DNA of 64,000 nucleotides from assembly GCF_001854605.1 (NCBI RefSeq), contig NZ_MKJU01000025.1:930378-994377 (forward strand). The letters run 5' to 3'. This document shows, piece after piece, positions 29,520-38,602 of the stretch. This stretch comes from Pseudoalteromonas amylolytica (GTDB lineage Bacteria; Pseudomonadota; Gammaproteobacteria; Enterobacterales; Alteromonadaceae). Position 1 is the first letter of the stretch. Every line of letters begins with the position of its first letter. The position numbers and the translations under genes were made by a program. The notes beneath the pieces are model-generated. The model was given only the letters and a program-made list of their open reading frames with translations. It did no database searches and was not told the origin of the DNA.

Positions 29520-30463
29520 TCCATGCCCATCAACGATAAGTACCGTATTACCACATAGATCACTGTGGCTACCGCCAAGTGACATCAATGGCAACACCGC
29601 ACATTTACGATCTTACAATTGATAAAAATCAACTAATTCATTTAGATCAACAAATGCATATATGCAAAACATCCATTGAGTGCTAACTAAGAATAATCAG
29701 AGAAAGTGTTCTCTAATCAACTGCTTCTTATTACTACAACTACTTCAATCAACACATAAAACTATCGTGCTAATTACAATATTTGCTAAGCAGAAATCGT
29801 AAATCTCGTATTAAACAGCTACGGCACCACAAACAATTTCAAAAAACTTAACGGTCTAAAAAATTACCTATTAGAACAGAATGTTACCACACCCAGAAAA
29901 CTAATAAAGAAATAAATACAAAAAATTAACACAAAGAACACCTTTGTGCATTTAATTTACCTTTGTATAGTATAAAATCACTAAGATTAGGTAAATTACA
30001 GCGTCTTACACGGTAGTTATACCAGCCGTCCGTGTTGATCACACCACTTGTAAAAATAATCAAATTTCGCCATCAACCAGCTTTAGCCGTTGTTTTTAGA
30101 AAAGTGTAGCCTAACTATATTATTTTGCTTAGCTTATTTCAGGCTTATGAAATTTTTAATAATTTGATATTGAAGATCGGCGATGCGCGTGTAGACGTTT
30201 TTTAGTTTTTAAGAGATTGCCGTAATCATGTGACAATTAATGTACTTTGACTTTTTTGAACGTGTAGATTTTCTAACTATGAGGGAGTCTTGTTGAGCGT
30301 TTAATGTTATCAAAGCTGACCTATAGGGTACTAAGTGAAAACCCGCTATTAAATTAGGTAACCTGAACTCGGGATGCAGAAATAAACATAAGCATAGTGC
30401 GATAGCATGCAGCTTATCCGAGTTCAGGTTAGGCAAGTCCGCCGATTAGTTTGATGCCTTAAT
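29520..30463. other. AT-rich intergenic region upstream of the lipopeptide operon
   Basis: About 0.9 kb with no convincing gene. It must hold the promoter of the NRPS operon (reading left), but I could not pick a -35/-10 pair with confidence. A 75-codon minus-strand frame at 30209-30436 has no ribosome site, no recognisable domain and runs through an inverted repeat, so I do not call it. The region marks the boundary between the biosynthetic cluster and core genes. Confidence 0.6.
30359..30431. repeat. 14-bp inverted repeat, 45-nt spacer
   Basis: Arms TAACCTGAACTCGG (30359-30372) and CCGAGTTCAGGTTA (30418-30431) are perfect reverse complements. There is no T-run, so it does not look like a terminator. 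It lies just downstream of the Spo0M-like gene at the edge of the cluster region. It could be the ends of a small non-autonomous element or an intergenic palindrome family. Confidence 0.6.
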
Positions 30464-31246
30464 CTAGCAGTGCTGTTCTAATAAGTGGTTTATCATATCT
30501 GCCAAGTGTGGGAGATCATCACTGCTGATGAGTAATCTAGCTTTTGACTCATCCAAGTCCATCGCTTCTTTGAAGAACCCAACTAATCCTCTGGCTTTAC
30601 GATCAATTTCAAAAATGATTTCCAATTGTTCACCTCGATTAAAAAATACTACCTCGACTTCGTCGAAGTGACCATGAAATTGACCACCAATGGTTTTAAA
30701 TTCTAGTTCTTGCACAAACGGAAGCTTTGCAAAAGACATTGAATCGATACCTTCACAGTCAGCCTCATACAACTTAAAACCAAGGCTTTCTAACGTATCA
30801 ATAACCGCCTGTTGTAGCGTATTTGGCACCACGTGCACATAGTCTTTATCTGACTTATCAAGCGCCATATCTATATCGAGATTGGTCTCTAACCAAGTTT
30901 TAGAGTGACCAACAGTAAGTGGCGTATCCTCAGAAAGCGCCAATACAAAGGGAAATTCCTTGTGCTGTTCGCTCTCAATTGTAAACTTCTCGTCCAACAC
31001 AAAACGCGCCAAAGTGTACTCTCTCACTTCAGTGACAACATCATCATTTTCTGTTTCAACTTCAACGGTATAATTACATACCACATCTAGGTCAATTTTA
31101 TTGATTTCCTGTGCAACACTACCACCAACGACTTTAATAACCCCAGTTAATTCATCTCCCGGAGCTGCTTGGTGGTGATCTAATACTGCATCTATCTTCG
31201 CGGCGCCAATACCAACGCTACTTAAGACTTTTTTAAAAAACGACAT
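30464..31246 (-). CDS. Spo0M-like (sporulation-control protein family, arrestin-like) protein
   Basis: Soluble protein of about 260 residues of the SpoOM/Spo0M family, which has an arrestin-like beta-sandwich fold. The N-terminus (MSFFKKVLSSVGIGAAKID, then LDHHQAAPGDELTGVIKVVGG) is the family signature, and the middle part resembles the paired beta-sandwich halves. In non-sporulating proteobacteria its role is not settled; signalling or stress functions have been suggested for the family. The frame opens further upstream, but the ATG at 31246 has AAGG six bases before it and starts at the conserved MSFFKK, so it is chosen. It is transcribed alone, and no terminator is evident. Confidence 0.85.
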   Translation of the reverse strand: MSFFKKVLSSVGIGAAKIDAVLDHHQAAPGDELTGVIKVVGGSVAQEINKIDLDVVCNYTVEVETENDDVVTEVREYTLARFVLDEKFTIESEQHKEFPFVLALSEDTPLTVGHSKTWLETNLDIDMALDKSDKDYVHVVPNTLQQAVIDTLESLGFKLYEADCEGIDSMSFAKLPFVQELEFKTIGGQFHGHFDEVEVVFFNRGEQLEIIFEIDRKARGLVGFFKEAMDLDESKARLLISSDDLPHLADMINHLLEQHC

Positions 31247-31438
31247 ATTCATCCTTCTATATTCAAAATACCGTGTATGTGGGTCTACCTTCTCGTAAGG
31301 TATTGTCATATAGCAAAGTTTAAAGCGCAACAAGACATGGGATAAGCTTTGAATACATTATGTTTAAGCGTATCAAATTCAACAATAAATATTTTTATAT
31401 CCATGATTGTTGCGCTATTCACCTTAGATCATTAAGGA

Positions 31439-32902
31439 TTAATTAGCTTTATCGCATACAGGTAGCCCTTGCTTGGCACTTTCTAGGCTACATGTAATAA
31501 ATACAGCGCCTTGCGTATCTATGAACTCACCTGTCCATTGTTTTGTATTAGCGACTTTTGTCAACGAAAGGTAGCCAAACTTACCCTGCGTATTGGTCAT
31601 TGCCTGCTGCGAATCGATAGTAGCAGTCACACTTTCGTTACCACTGTCGCTGCTCAAACTAACGCCACTATTGCCCACAACGATTTGCGGTGGTCTTCGA
31701 CTGTTCTGCTCAAATGTAACCGACTGATAAATATGCATGTGACCGGATAGAGACAATGCCACTTGAGAAGGCAGTACACCTTGTTTCGTTTTAGCGAGTG
31801 CGGTTTGCAGTTGAATATTAAGCGTATCCAAAGGTGTGGCGCTATTAAGTCCCCATATGGGTCTGTGAGTCATCATCCAAGTTGCATTGTCAGAATCAGC
31901 AAAGGTGTTTAGTTGTTCAAACTGTGCTGTATATTGTGCGGTTAAATCATTTGTAGCCAGCTCATCACAGGCGTTAGCAGAGTCGAATACCCATAAGTTC
32001 AAATCATCCAGCTCTAAGCCATAGGGTTCTATCATGGCAATATGAGGCGCGGCAGTTTTTGGCGGGTTATTATAATCCCCTTGATCTGGACAAGCCTGTT
32101 GCGTAACAGAGTCTTCAAATTGCGCCCCGGGTCCAAAAAAGTAAAACCACCCCACCCCAGCTCTTGAGCATAGTTCATGGTTTCCTCTTGCAAACACCCA
32201 AGGTGCGGTCGCCATTAATTTGCTAGCAGGTTCAAAAAAATCTACCTTCCAACTGTTCCAGCTGTCTGGTCTGGGGCTATTGTTGGCGTTTTGACTGTAG
32301 TAGGTAGTTTCAAGCCCACATGTTGGCCCCCCATACCCTCCATCACCTGCGTCATATGCATACGTGTCTGCGCTGATGCTGCCTGAAGTGCCACGATAGT
32401 TAAAATCACCCATGTGCAATATAAGATCTTTGCTGCTTTGTGAAGCTAGATCCGCCAGTGTTTTGAACGGCTCGGCAGGTGTGTTGTCGCACACTTTTTC
32501 CTTGCACCCAGTGTCACCAAACACTTGAATGTGCTTCGGCGCGAGTGTCGTTTCAGCAAGACGCAAGGTACTACCCTGCACTGTGTAACTCGTATTTGGC
32601 GCTAATACAGCCTCACATACAGTCACAGGAAATAACGTTACATCAGGCCTAAAGTTTCGCCTTTTGGTTCGAATAATCCGTCCATCATCACCCTGTAAGG
32701 CTGGGCAGGACTTGTCATCATTCAACACCTGCGGGACAACAACCCGTCCATATATTAAGGTCTGTCCAATCTTTCCAGGTGCCAGCATGGCATAAGCTGC
32801 CACGGGGGTTGTATCTTGGTTAGATGCTGATGGTTGGTTGTTACTTTGTTCCATGCAGCCAAGTAAAAAAGATGAGGTGATAATTAGTGTGGGTAATCGC
32901 AT
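31439..32902 (-). CDS. Calcineurin-like metallophosphatase lipoprotein
   Basis: Predicted exported phosphoesterase of 487 residues. The N-terminus MRLPTLIITSSFLLGCMEQ is a lipoprotein signal peptide with lipobox LLGC (Cys16), so it should be membrane anchored outside the cytoplasm. Metal-binding motifs of the calcineurin-like fold appear in order: GDTGCK (about 130), GDFNYRG (about 165), GNHE (about 242), a THRP block (about 345) and SGHMHIYQ (about 385). Several extra cysteines suggest disulfides in the periplasm or at the surface. The substrate is unknown. It is a single gene with no operon partner. Confidence 0.85.
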   Translation of the reverse strand: MRLPTLIITSSFLLGCMEQSNNQPSASNQDTTPVAAYAMLAPGKIGQTLIYGRVVVPQVLNDDKSCPALQGDDGRIIRTKRRNFRPDVTLFPVTVCEAVLAPNTSYTVQGSTLRLAETTLAPKHIQVFGDTGCKEKVCDNTPAEPFKTLADLASQSSKDLILHMGDFNYRGTSGSISADTYAYDAGDGGYGGPTCGLETTYYSQNANNSPRPDSWNSWKVDFFEPASKLMATAPWVFARGNHELCSRAGVGWFYFFGPGAQFEDSVTQQACPDQGDYNNPPKTAAPHIAMIEPYGLELDDLNLWVFDSANACDELATNDLTAQYTAQFEQLNTFADSDNATWMMTHRPIWGLNSATPLDTLNIQLQTALAKTKQGVLPSQVALSLSGHMHIYQSVTFEQNSRRPPQIVVGNSGVSLSSDSGNESVTATIDSQQAMTNTQGKFGYLSLTKVANTKQWTGEFIDTQGAVFITCSLESAKQGLPVCDKAN

Positions 32903-32970
32903 CGCAGCATTCCTTTAATAAAATCTCGTATAGAGTCTAATATACAATGCCATTTTCACACGCTTTTGTA

Positions 32971-32999
32971 TAAAAAACGCCAGCTTATATGCTGGCGTT
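32971..32999 (-). terminator. Rho-independent terminator of the S9 peptidase gene
   Basis: On the minus strand AACGCCAGC-ATATAA-GCTGGCGTT is followed by a T-run, just after the peptidase stop at 33015. Confidence 0.85.
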
Positions 33000-33014
33000 A
33001 AGATCATTCATTGT

Positions 33015-35498
33015 TTAAAGGTTCTCTTTAAACAGCTTGTGAATGCGTCGGTATTCATCCAACCAACTCGATGGCTGTCTAAAACCATGCGGCTCTACTG
33101 GATAAATTGCGGTTTCAAAACCCGTTTTCTCAAGTTCTATCAAGCGCTGTACAAGACGAACAACATCTTGGAAGAACACATTGTCATCCAACATAGGGGC
33201 GTTGATCAGCAACTCGTTTTTTAAGCCCTCTGCAAAGTAAATTGGCGAACTGCGCTCATAGGCGATTGGGTCAACATCTGGATGGTTCAAAATATTCGAT
33301 GTATAACCGCGATTGTAATACGCCCAATCTGTTACAGGTCTTATCGCGGCTCCAGCTTTGAATAAATCGGGTTGAGTAAACAACCCCATAAAGGTCATGA
33401 AACCGCCGTACGATCCACCGTAAGTTCCCACGGCTTGTTGGTCAACATTGGCATTCTCAACCATCCATTTTACACCATCGGCCAAATCTTCAACTTCTGG
33501 CTTACCCATATGGCGATATATTGCGGTACGCCAATCACGGCCATAGCCTTTTGACGCTCTATAGTCCATATCCATGACCACATATCCCTCGCTTGCTAGC
33601 AGTGAGTGGAACATAAACTCCCTAAAGTAAACTGACCAACCCATGTGAGAGTTTTGCAGATAGCCTGCACCGTGATTGAAGATAACCGCTTTGCGCTTTT
33701 TATCCTGTTCCCCCTCCACATAGTCTGCAGGGTAATACACCTTGGCATACACTGGCTGTTCACCATGGCTCGAAGGAACGGCAACAATTTTTGGCGCTAT
33801 CAGCTTCTTCTCTAAAAACGCCTCGGACACCGTGTTTGTCACACGTGTAGCTGTCGCATTTGGCGCCACTTTTGACACATATAACTCTTGCGGCATCATG
33901 ATTTTAGAATGAGTAAGTAAAAGCTGGCTTTCATCTGGGCTTAAGCTGTAATCCGTCATGCCATCTAAGTTGGTGAGCTGTACGCGTTGGTTCGTTTGGG
34001 TATTTACACGGTAGATTTCATACAACCCAGGATGCTCAATATTTGCCTTAAAATAGATGTGATTGTCATCTTTACTCAAGGTCAGATCTGAAACAACATA
34101 TTGGCCTTTGGTCAGTTGTTTAGCTTTGCCCTGTAACGGCTTAGTATAGATGTGGCTATAGCCACTTTGCTCTGATAAGTAATACAGCGTATCGCTGTTA
34201 TTAAACCAACCAAAGTCATTATGGGCGTAGTTTATCCAGGCATCATCATGTAAACGATGCTGCGACACAAGCGCTTGCTTCGCAAAGTCAATTGTTGCTA
34301 TCCAGCGGTCTTTGTTATCCCATGCTTCAAGCATCAATGCTACCTGCTCACCCGTGCTGTTCCACTGTATCGCGTCTTGCCCTCTTTGGCGTAGCAGGTT
34401 GATATCTCTGGGCTGCTTTTTAGACTCATACTTTTTGCCATCACGAGCTGCGTTTTCTTTTTTAACCGCAGCAAGTACATCTTCGTCAAAACCAGGCAAA
34501 GTGTCATATGCCAATGTGGTATGTGTCTGTTTTAATAGATCGATAAAGACGACTTCTGAAGAGTGACTTTTCGCATCTGCGACCTTGCGTCGGGCTGGCA
34601 CAGATTCTATGTGTCCATCTTGGCTAACATAGTTTGGCATGATATCGCCCTCATCTCGCCAAGTGCGCTTATCACCAATAACCGCTATTAGCTTGTCACC
34701 TTTTGGAGAGAGGCTGACTTCAAAAAGTTGCTTTCCTTTGCCAAGGTAGATGTGATTGTCGGCAAGCGTGCTATTTTGTGCTTTAAGTTGCTCTGTACGT
34801 GTTTGCTTATCCGCTTTATTTTTGTGTTGTAACGCAACAAACTCTATTAACTTGTGCTGTTCTTTCGCAATATAGCTACTGGGTTCTTTTAAACCGGCAG
34901 GCTCATCACTCAAGTGCAACTTAACAAGTTCCACAGAGCGCCCGGTCGCTAAGTCAATTTTATAGAAGGTGTTATCGATACGATAAGATAATTCACCTGT
35001 GAGTAAAAATTGTAGGCTAGACTCACGCTCTGAACTATGGGTTAGCTGCGTGATTGCGCCACTAGCAATGGTTTTTAAGAATATATTCCCTTCAAAGGTG
35101 TAGGCCTGATATTTACCGTCTTTAGAGTAAATTGCATCGTCAGCGCCGATGGTATGTAGCTGGCTAAGTTGAACTTGGTTTGGCGTAAAGCCACTGATTG
35201 TATCAACAGTAACAGAGAAGGTATCCCTAAGTTCATTACCTTGTTGCTTGCGCTCAAAAATTACCGTCTTGCTATCAGCTGCCCAAAAGGCGCTTTCTGG
35301 CTGTCGACCCAGCCAATCAGGGTGCGCCATAGCTTGCTCAAGTGTGATATTCTCGCCACCAAAATCTACAGGTGTTGCAACTACAGGCTGAAAGTTTTGT
35401 TTTGTTTCGCTGCTTTTTGCAGCTTGATGAGTCGTTTGACAACCCGTGAGCAGTAAACTTGATGCCACGGCAATCGAAAGGATTGATTGTTTGATCAT
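33015..35498 (-). CDS. S9 family (prolyl oligopeptidase / DPP-like) peptidase lipoprotein
   Basis: Serine peptidase of about 827 residues. MIKQSILSIAVASSLLLTGCQ is a lipoprotein signal with lipobox LTGC. The N-terminal half is beta-propeller (WD40/PD40-like). The C-terminal alpha/beta-hydrolase carries the nucleophile motif GTYGGSYGGFM, an Asp in NAPMLDDNVFF and His in VEPHGFRQP, which together form the catalytic triad. It is likely an exported dipeptidyl or oligopeptidase for peptide scavenging, typical of proteolytic marine bacteria. The frame is open upstream to 35681, but the signal peptide fixes the start at 35498. Confidence 0.9.
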   Translation of the reverse strand: MIKQSILSIAVASSLLLTGCQTTHQAAKSSETKQNFQPVVATPVDFGGENITLEQAMAHPDWLGRQPESAFWAADSKTVIFERKQQGNELRDTFSVTVDTISGFTPNQVQLSQLHTIGADDAIYSKDGKYQAYTFEGNIFLKTIASGAITQLTHSSERESSLQFLLTGELSYRIDNTFYKIDLATGRSVELVKLHLSDEPAGLKEPSSYIAKEQHKLIEFVALQHKNKADKQTRTEQLKAQNSTLADNHIYLGKGKQLFEVSLSPKGDKLIAVIGDKRTWRDEGDIMPNYVSQDGHIESVPARRKVADAKSHSSEVVFIDLLKQTHTTLAYDTLPGFDEDVLAAVKKENAARDGKKYESKKQPRDINLLRQRGQDAIQWNSTGEQVALMLEAWDNKDRWIATIDFAKQALVSQHRLHDDAWINYAHNDFGWFNNSDTLYYLSEQSGYSHIYTKPLQGKAKQLTKGQYVVSDLTLSKDDNHIYFKANIEHPGLYEIYRVNTQTNQRVQLTNLDGMTDYSLSPDESQLLLTHSKIMMPQELYVSKVAPNATATRVTNTVSEAFLEKKLIAPKIVAVPSSHGEQPVYAKVYYPADYVEGEQDKKRKAVIFNHGAGYLQNSHMGWSVYFREFMFHSLLASEGYVVMDMDYRASKGYGRDWRTAIYRHMGKPEVEDLADGVKWMVENANVDQQAVGTYGGSYGGFMTFMGLFTQPDLFKAGAAIRPVTDWAYYNRGYTSNILNHPDVDPIAYERSSPIYFAEGLKNELLINAPMLDDNVFFQDVVRLVQRLIELEKTGFETAIYPVEPHGFRQPSSWLDEYRRIHKLFKENL

Positions 35499-35590
35499 AG
35501 CGCTTCTTATTGATTGTAATATTGTTACCATTAAATCAAATGTGGCGTGGAAATTCATGTAATTTAAGATTAATGACCGAGTTTCGAGAC

Positions 35591-35619
35591 AAAAAAAAGG
35601 CCAGTAAGTGATACTGGCC
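35591..35619 (-). terminator. Rho-independent terminator of the YeiH-like gene
   Basis: On the minus strand GGCCAGTA-loop-TACTGGCC is followed by eight T, about 115 nt after the transporter stop. Confidence 0.85.
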
Positions 35620-35733
35620 AAATACTCTCTGCGCTCACATAGTCGTTGATGGACAACGATTATGAAATGAGGCCTATCCACGCCTCAAAGTATAGGACTA
35701 CAGAAACATAAAACAGTTCAAAAAAATTCGTAA

Positions 35734-36666
35734 TTATTGTATTAAACCGTCAAGAATGAGTAGTAACAGCACCGCACTAACGATGACCCATAGCACGATT
35801 GCCATGGCAAAAACTCGCCAACCAGTTTGTTTTATAACTGCTTTTGATACCCCTGCGCCAATCAAAAATAAGGTTGCAACTAATACATGCTTTGCACCGA
35901 TGTATAGCGTCTGCCATAGTTCATTAAAATGAGGAAAATAGCTGTTACACAGCGCAGCCAATAAAAAGCCAAAAATAAAAAGTGGAATGCTGGCACGCTC
36001 TTCACTGCGCCAAAATACACCTGCCGCCGCTGTATACGGAATGATCCACATGGCGCGAGTCAGTTTTATCGTCGTGGCAATACCAACCGCCACAGGGCCA
36101 TATGTAGCTGCAGCCGCCACCACACTACTGGTATCATGTATTGCCAATGCTGCCCACAGTGCAAATTGCTCATCACTGAGCATAAGTGCACGTCCAAGCC
36201 ATGGAAATAACACTAATCCAATCGCGTTAAGAGAAAACACCACGGCTAGTGCCACTGCTATTTCATGTTGTTTGGCTTTTATCACCGGCGCCATAGCAGC
36301 TATGGCACTGCCTCCACAAATGGCAGTACCAAAAGAAATAAGCACCCCGGTATTGCGATTGAGTCGAAATGCCTGTGTAAGGATTTCTCCCAAGCCAATG
36401 ATGGCTGTTATGCTAACAATGGTTAAAACCAATGAGCTGCGACCAACTTCAATGATTTCTTGGATATTAACGTTGAAACCAAGGCCTATCACCGCTACTT
36501 TCAGCAACCATTTACTCCACAGGTTACTGAGCTGCTCAAATGGGTTGCCCAAAAGCCAAGCAAAGCCAACACCAAGCCCCAATGCCAAAGTTGGGCTAAC
36601 AAAAGGCGCAAAGCTTAATATAAATAAGCCAATAAAGACGTATTGAACAGCTTGTATTGGGAGCAT
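35734..36666 (-). CDS. YeiH/UPF0324 family putative sulfate exporter
   Basis: Integral inner-membrane protein of 310 residues with about ten hydrophobic segments, the usual size for UPF0324. The family-typical stretch TAICGGSAIAAMAPVIKA (about 112-130) and the later HDTSSVVAAAATYG block are present. Family members are annotated as putative sulfate exporters, but the substrate is weakly supported. It is monocistronic with its own terminator. I see no LysR regulator next to it, unlike some relatives. Confidence 0.88.
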   Translation of the reverse strand: MLPIQAVQYVFIGLFILSFAPFVSPTLALGLGVGFAWLLGNPFEQLSNLWSKWLLKVAVIGLGFNVNIQEIIEVGRSSLVLTIVSITAIIGLGEILTQAFRLNRNTGVLISFGTAICGGSAIAAMAPVIKAKQHEIAVALAVVFSLNAIGLVLFPWLGRALMLSDEQFALWAALAIHDTSSVVAAAATYGPVAVGIATTIKLTRAMWIIPYTAAAGVFWRSEERASIPLFIFGFLLAALCNSYFPHFNELWQTLYIGAKHVLVATLFLIGAGVSKAVIKQTGWRVFAMAIVLWVIVSAVLLLLILDGLIQ

Positions 36667-36684
36667 AGCGACATCACTATTTAT

Positions 36685-36712
36685 AAAAAAAACCGAGCAA
36701 AAAGCTCGGTTT
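36685..36712 (-). terminator. Rho-independent terminator of purEK
   Basis: On the minus strand AAACCGAGC-TTTTT-GCTCGGTTT runs into a T-run directly after the purK stop at 36721. Confidence 0.9.
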
Positions 36713-36720
36713 CATGTTAC

Positions 36721-37869
36721 TTAAGCGCCAATTAAACTGCACGCGGTGGCTTTAACGCCGGGATAATCTTGTTCGGGCAAAATCGCAGCTAACTCATCCA
36801 AGCGCTCACCCAATTGCTTGAGATCTTTACCTGAAACATTGATATGGCCCATCTTACGACCTGGTTTGGCCGCTTTGGAGTACCAATGACTGGTGGTGTC
36901 AGGCACCGCGAGTACTGAATGTGCAATTGCAGGCTGCCCTAACACATTGATCATCGCCGTAGGCCTTAGCAATTCTGTTGAACCTAGTGGTAAACCTGCC
37001 ACGGCACGCATATGATTTTCAAACTGGCTCACATGGCACCCTTGTTGCGTCCAGTGTCCCGAGTTATGAACGCGCGGCGCAATTTCATTCACCAGCAAGG
37101 TGCCTTGCACATCAAAAAACTCAATTGCCAATACACCAACATAATCCAAGGCATTTGCTATGGCATTAAATGCATCTTGTGCTTGCTGCTCAATTTCGTG
37201 TTTCTCTTTGCCAGCAATAGACAGGGTCAACACGCCATTTGTATGTTGATTTTCTGTCAGTGGATAGGTTTTACACTGTCCTTGCTTATCTCTTACACCT
37301 ATGATTGACACTTCACGGTCAAAAGGGATCATTTTCTCAGCAATGATAGAATGCGGTGCATGCTCTGTACCAGAGGCGATAAACTCAGCCATTTCTGACC
37401 AAATCTGTTCCACATCATTTTGGCTTTTAACACGCCATTGGCCTTTACCGTCGTAGCCTGCCTGACAGGTTTTTACAACCAGAGGCATACCTAAACGCTC
37501 AATCGCACTCAAAAAGTGACTCTTTTGTGTGATCAACTGATAAGGTGCACAAGCAACTTTGGCTTTATCTAGCAGTGCTTTTTCTTTTGCTCTGTCACCA
37601 CCTGTTGCGATAGCCTCAGCACCTGGGTAAAACTTGCCACTTTGCGCGCACAGCGTCAGTACATCATGTGGGATGTGCTCAAACTCCGCTGTAATGGCAT
37701 GGCTTCGAGAAATAGCGTGTTCCAGTGTAAAATCTGTTGTTACAAAAGTTACTGGATCAATTACCTGCTTTGATCCTACATCATACGCAAGCACATGTAG
37801 GTCTAAATGAGTAGCAGATAAACTCATCATGCGAGCAAGTTGCCCCGCTCCTAAAACAAGAATATTCAT
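36721..37869 (-). CDS. purK: 5-(carboxyamino)imidazole ribonucleotide synthase
   Basis: Cytosolic ATP-grasp enzyme of 382 residues that carboxylates aminoimidazole ribonucleotide with bicarbonate and ATP to N5-CAIR in purine synthesis. It begins MNILVLGAGQLARMM, the family N-terminus. The ATP-grasp core includes VVKTCQAGYDGKGQW, IIAEKMIPFDREVSII and VNEIAPRVHNSGHWT, followed by the purK C-terminal domain. It starts one base after the purE stop, so the two form a coupled operon supplying the next enzyme with its substrate. Confidence 0.97.
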   Translation of the reverse strand: MNILVLGAGQLARMMSLSATHLDLHVLAYDVGSKQVIDPVTFVTTDFTLEHAISRSHAITAEFEHIPHDVLTLCAQSGKFYPGAEAIATGGDRAKEKALLDKAKVACAPYQLITQKSHFLSAIERLGMPLVVKTCQAGYDGKGQWRVKSQNDVEQIWSEMAEFIASGTEHAPHSIIAEKMIPFDREVSIIGVRDKQGQCKTYPLTENQHTNGVLTLSIAGKEKHEIEQQAQDAFNAIANALDYVGVLAIEFFDVQGTLLVNEIAPRVHNSGHWTQQGCHVSQFENHMRAVAGLPLGSTELLRPTAMINVLGQPAIAHSVLAVPDTTSHWYSKAAKPGRKMGHINVSGKDLKQLGERLDELAAILPEQDYPGVKATACSLIGA

Positions 37870-37870
37870 A

Positions 37871-38353
37871 TTACTCAGCAGGGTTTGGGTTGGCTAACAC
37901 AGTCTCTGTTTGTTCTTTGCGGAACGCTTCAACTTTGGCAAAAATCTCTGGTTGCTGACAACCGAGGATCTGTGCAGCTAACAAACCCGCGTTTGCAGCA
38001 CCTGCATCACCAATTGCCAAAGTACCAACCGCTACGCCTTTTGGCATTTGGCAAATTGATAGCAGTGAGTCTACGCCATTAAGTGTTTTTGATTTAACTG
38101 GTACACCTAGTACTGGCAGGCTAGTAAACGCCGCAGCCATACCAGGTAAGTGCGCAGCGCCGCCGGCACCGGCAATAATCACTTTGATACCACGCTGTGC
38201 AGCACTTGAGGCATAGTCAGCTAATAGTTGAGGAGTACGGTGTGCTGAAACAACTTTTGTTTCGTATTCGATGCCAAATTTGTCCAACATATCTGCTGCG
38301 TGCGCCATAGTAGGCCAATCTGACTTTGAACCCATGATAATGCCAACCGTCAT
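37871..38353 (-). CDS. purE: N5-carboxyaminoimidazole ribonucleotide mutase
   Basis: Class I PurE of 160 residues that converts N5-CAIR to CAIR. The N-terminus [23 protein letters not shown] and [14 protein letters not shown] are the family signatures (substrate-binding Ser/Asp and catalytic His regions). First gene of purEK. No PurR-type palindrome is obvious upstream; a possible -10 box lies about 95 bp before the start. Confidence 0.97.
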   Translation of the reverse strand: MTVGIIMGSKSDWPTMAHAADMLDKFGIEYETKVVSAHRTPQLLADYASSAAQRGIKVIIAGAGGAAHLPGMAAAFTSLPVLGVPVKSKTLNGVDSLLSICQMPKGVAVGTLAIGDAGAANAGLLAAQILGCQQPEIFAKVEAFRKEQTETVLANPNPAE

Positions 38354-38448
38354 AATAAATCCTCGGTGTTAAGTTAAACGATACAGTAACGATACGTCAT
38401 TTTGAGCAATAATTGGGGTACTCAATATGACCTAAATTTTTGCGCGCT

Positions 38449-38454
38449 ATTATA
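38449..38454 (-). promoter_or_regulatory. Candidate -10 box for purEK
   Basis: TATAAT on the minus strand, about 95 bp upstream of purE. No good -35 hexamer is seen at 17 bp, so this is tentative. Confidence 0.35.
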
Positions 38455-38560
38455 CCTAATCAGCCACGTAATACCATTATTTTAAGGCTGGTCAACACCG
38501 CCTATGTGTTGCGATGTCACTGCGTACTGATTTCGGTTTAGCACATTTTATAAATTAAAA

Positions 38561-38594
38561 ATAAATAAAAAAACCGCGCTGTTGGCGCGGTTTT
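38561..38594 (-). terminator. Rho-independent terminator of ybiT
   Basis: On the minus strand AAAACCGCGC-CAACA-GCGCGGTTTT is followed by TTTATTTAT just after the gene's stop at 38603. Confidence 0.9.
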
Positions 38595-38602
38595 CTCGAG
38601 TA

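Noticed and set aside
29519..29597. GTG at 29597 as start of the loading megasynthase
   Set aside because: Adds 26 residues with no FAAL homology and has no ribosome site; kept only as an alternative.
1..29600. Numerous 60-120 codon plus-strand frames across the synthetase genes
   Set aside because: All lie antisense to long domains with complete motifs; they are by-products of the codon use of the real genes.
30209..30436. 75-codon minus-strand frame upstream of the synthetase operon
   Set aside because: No ribosome site or domain, unusual composition, and it reads through an inverted repeat.
35987..36646. 219-codon plus-strand frame opposite the YeiH-like gene
   Set aside because: Antisense to a well-conserved membrane protein family; composition is the mirror of the real frame.
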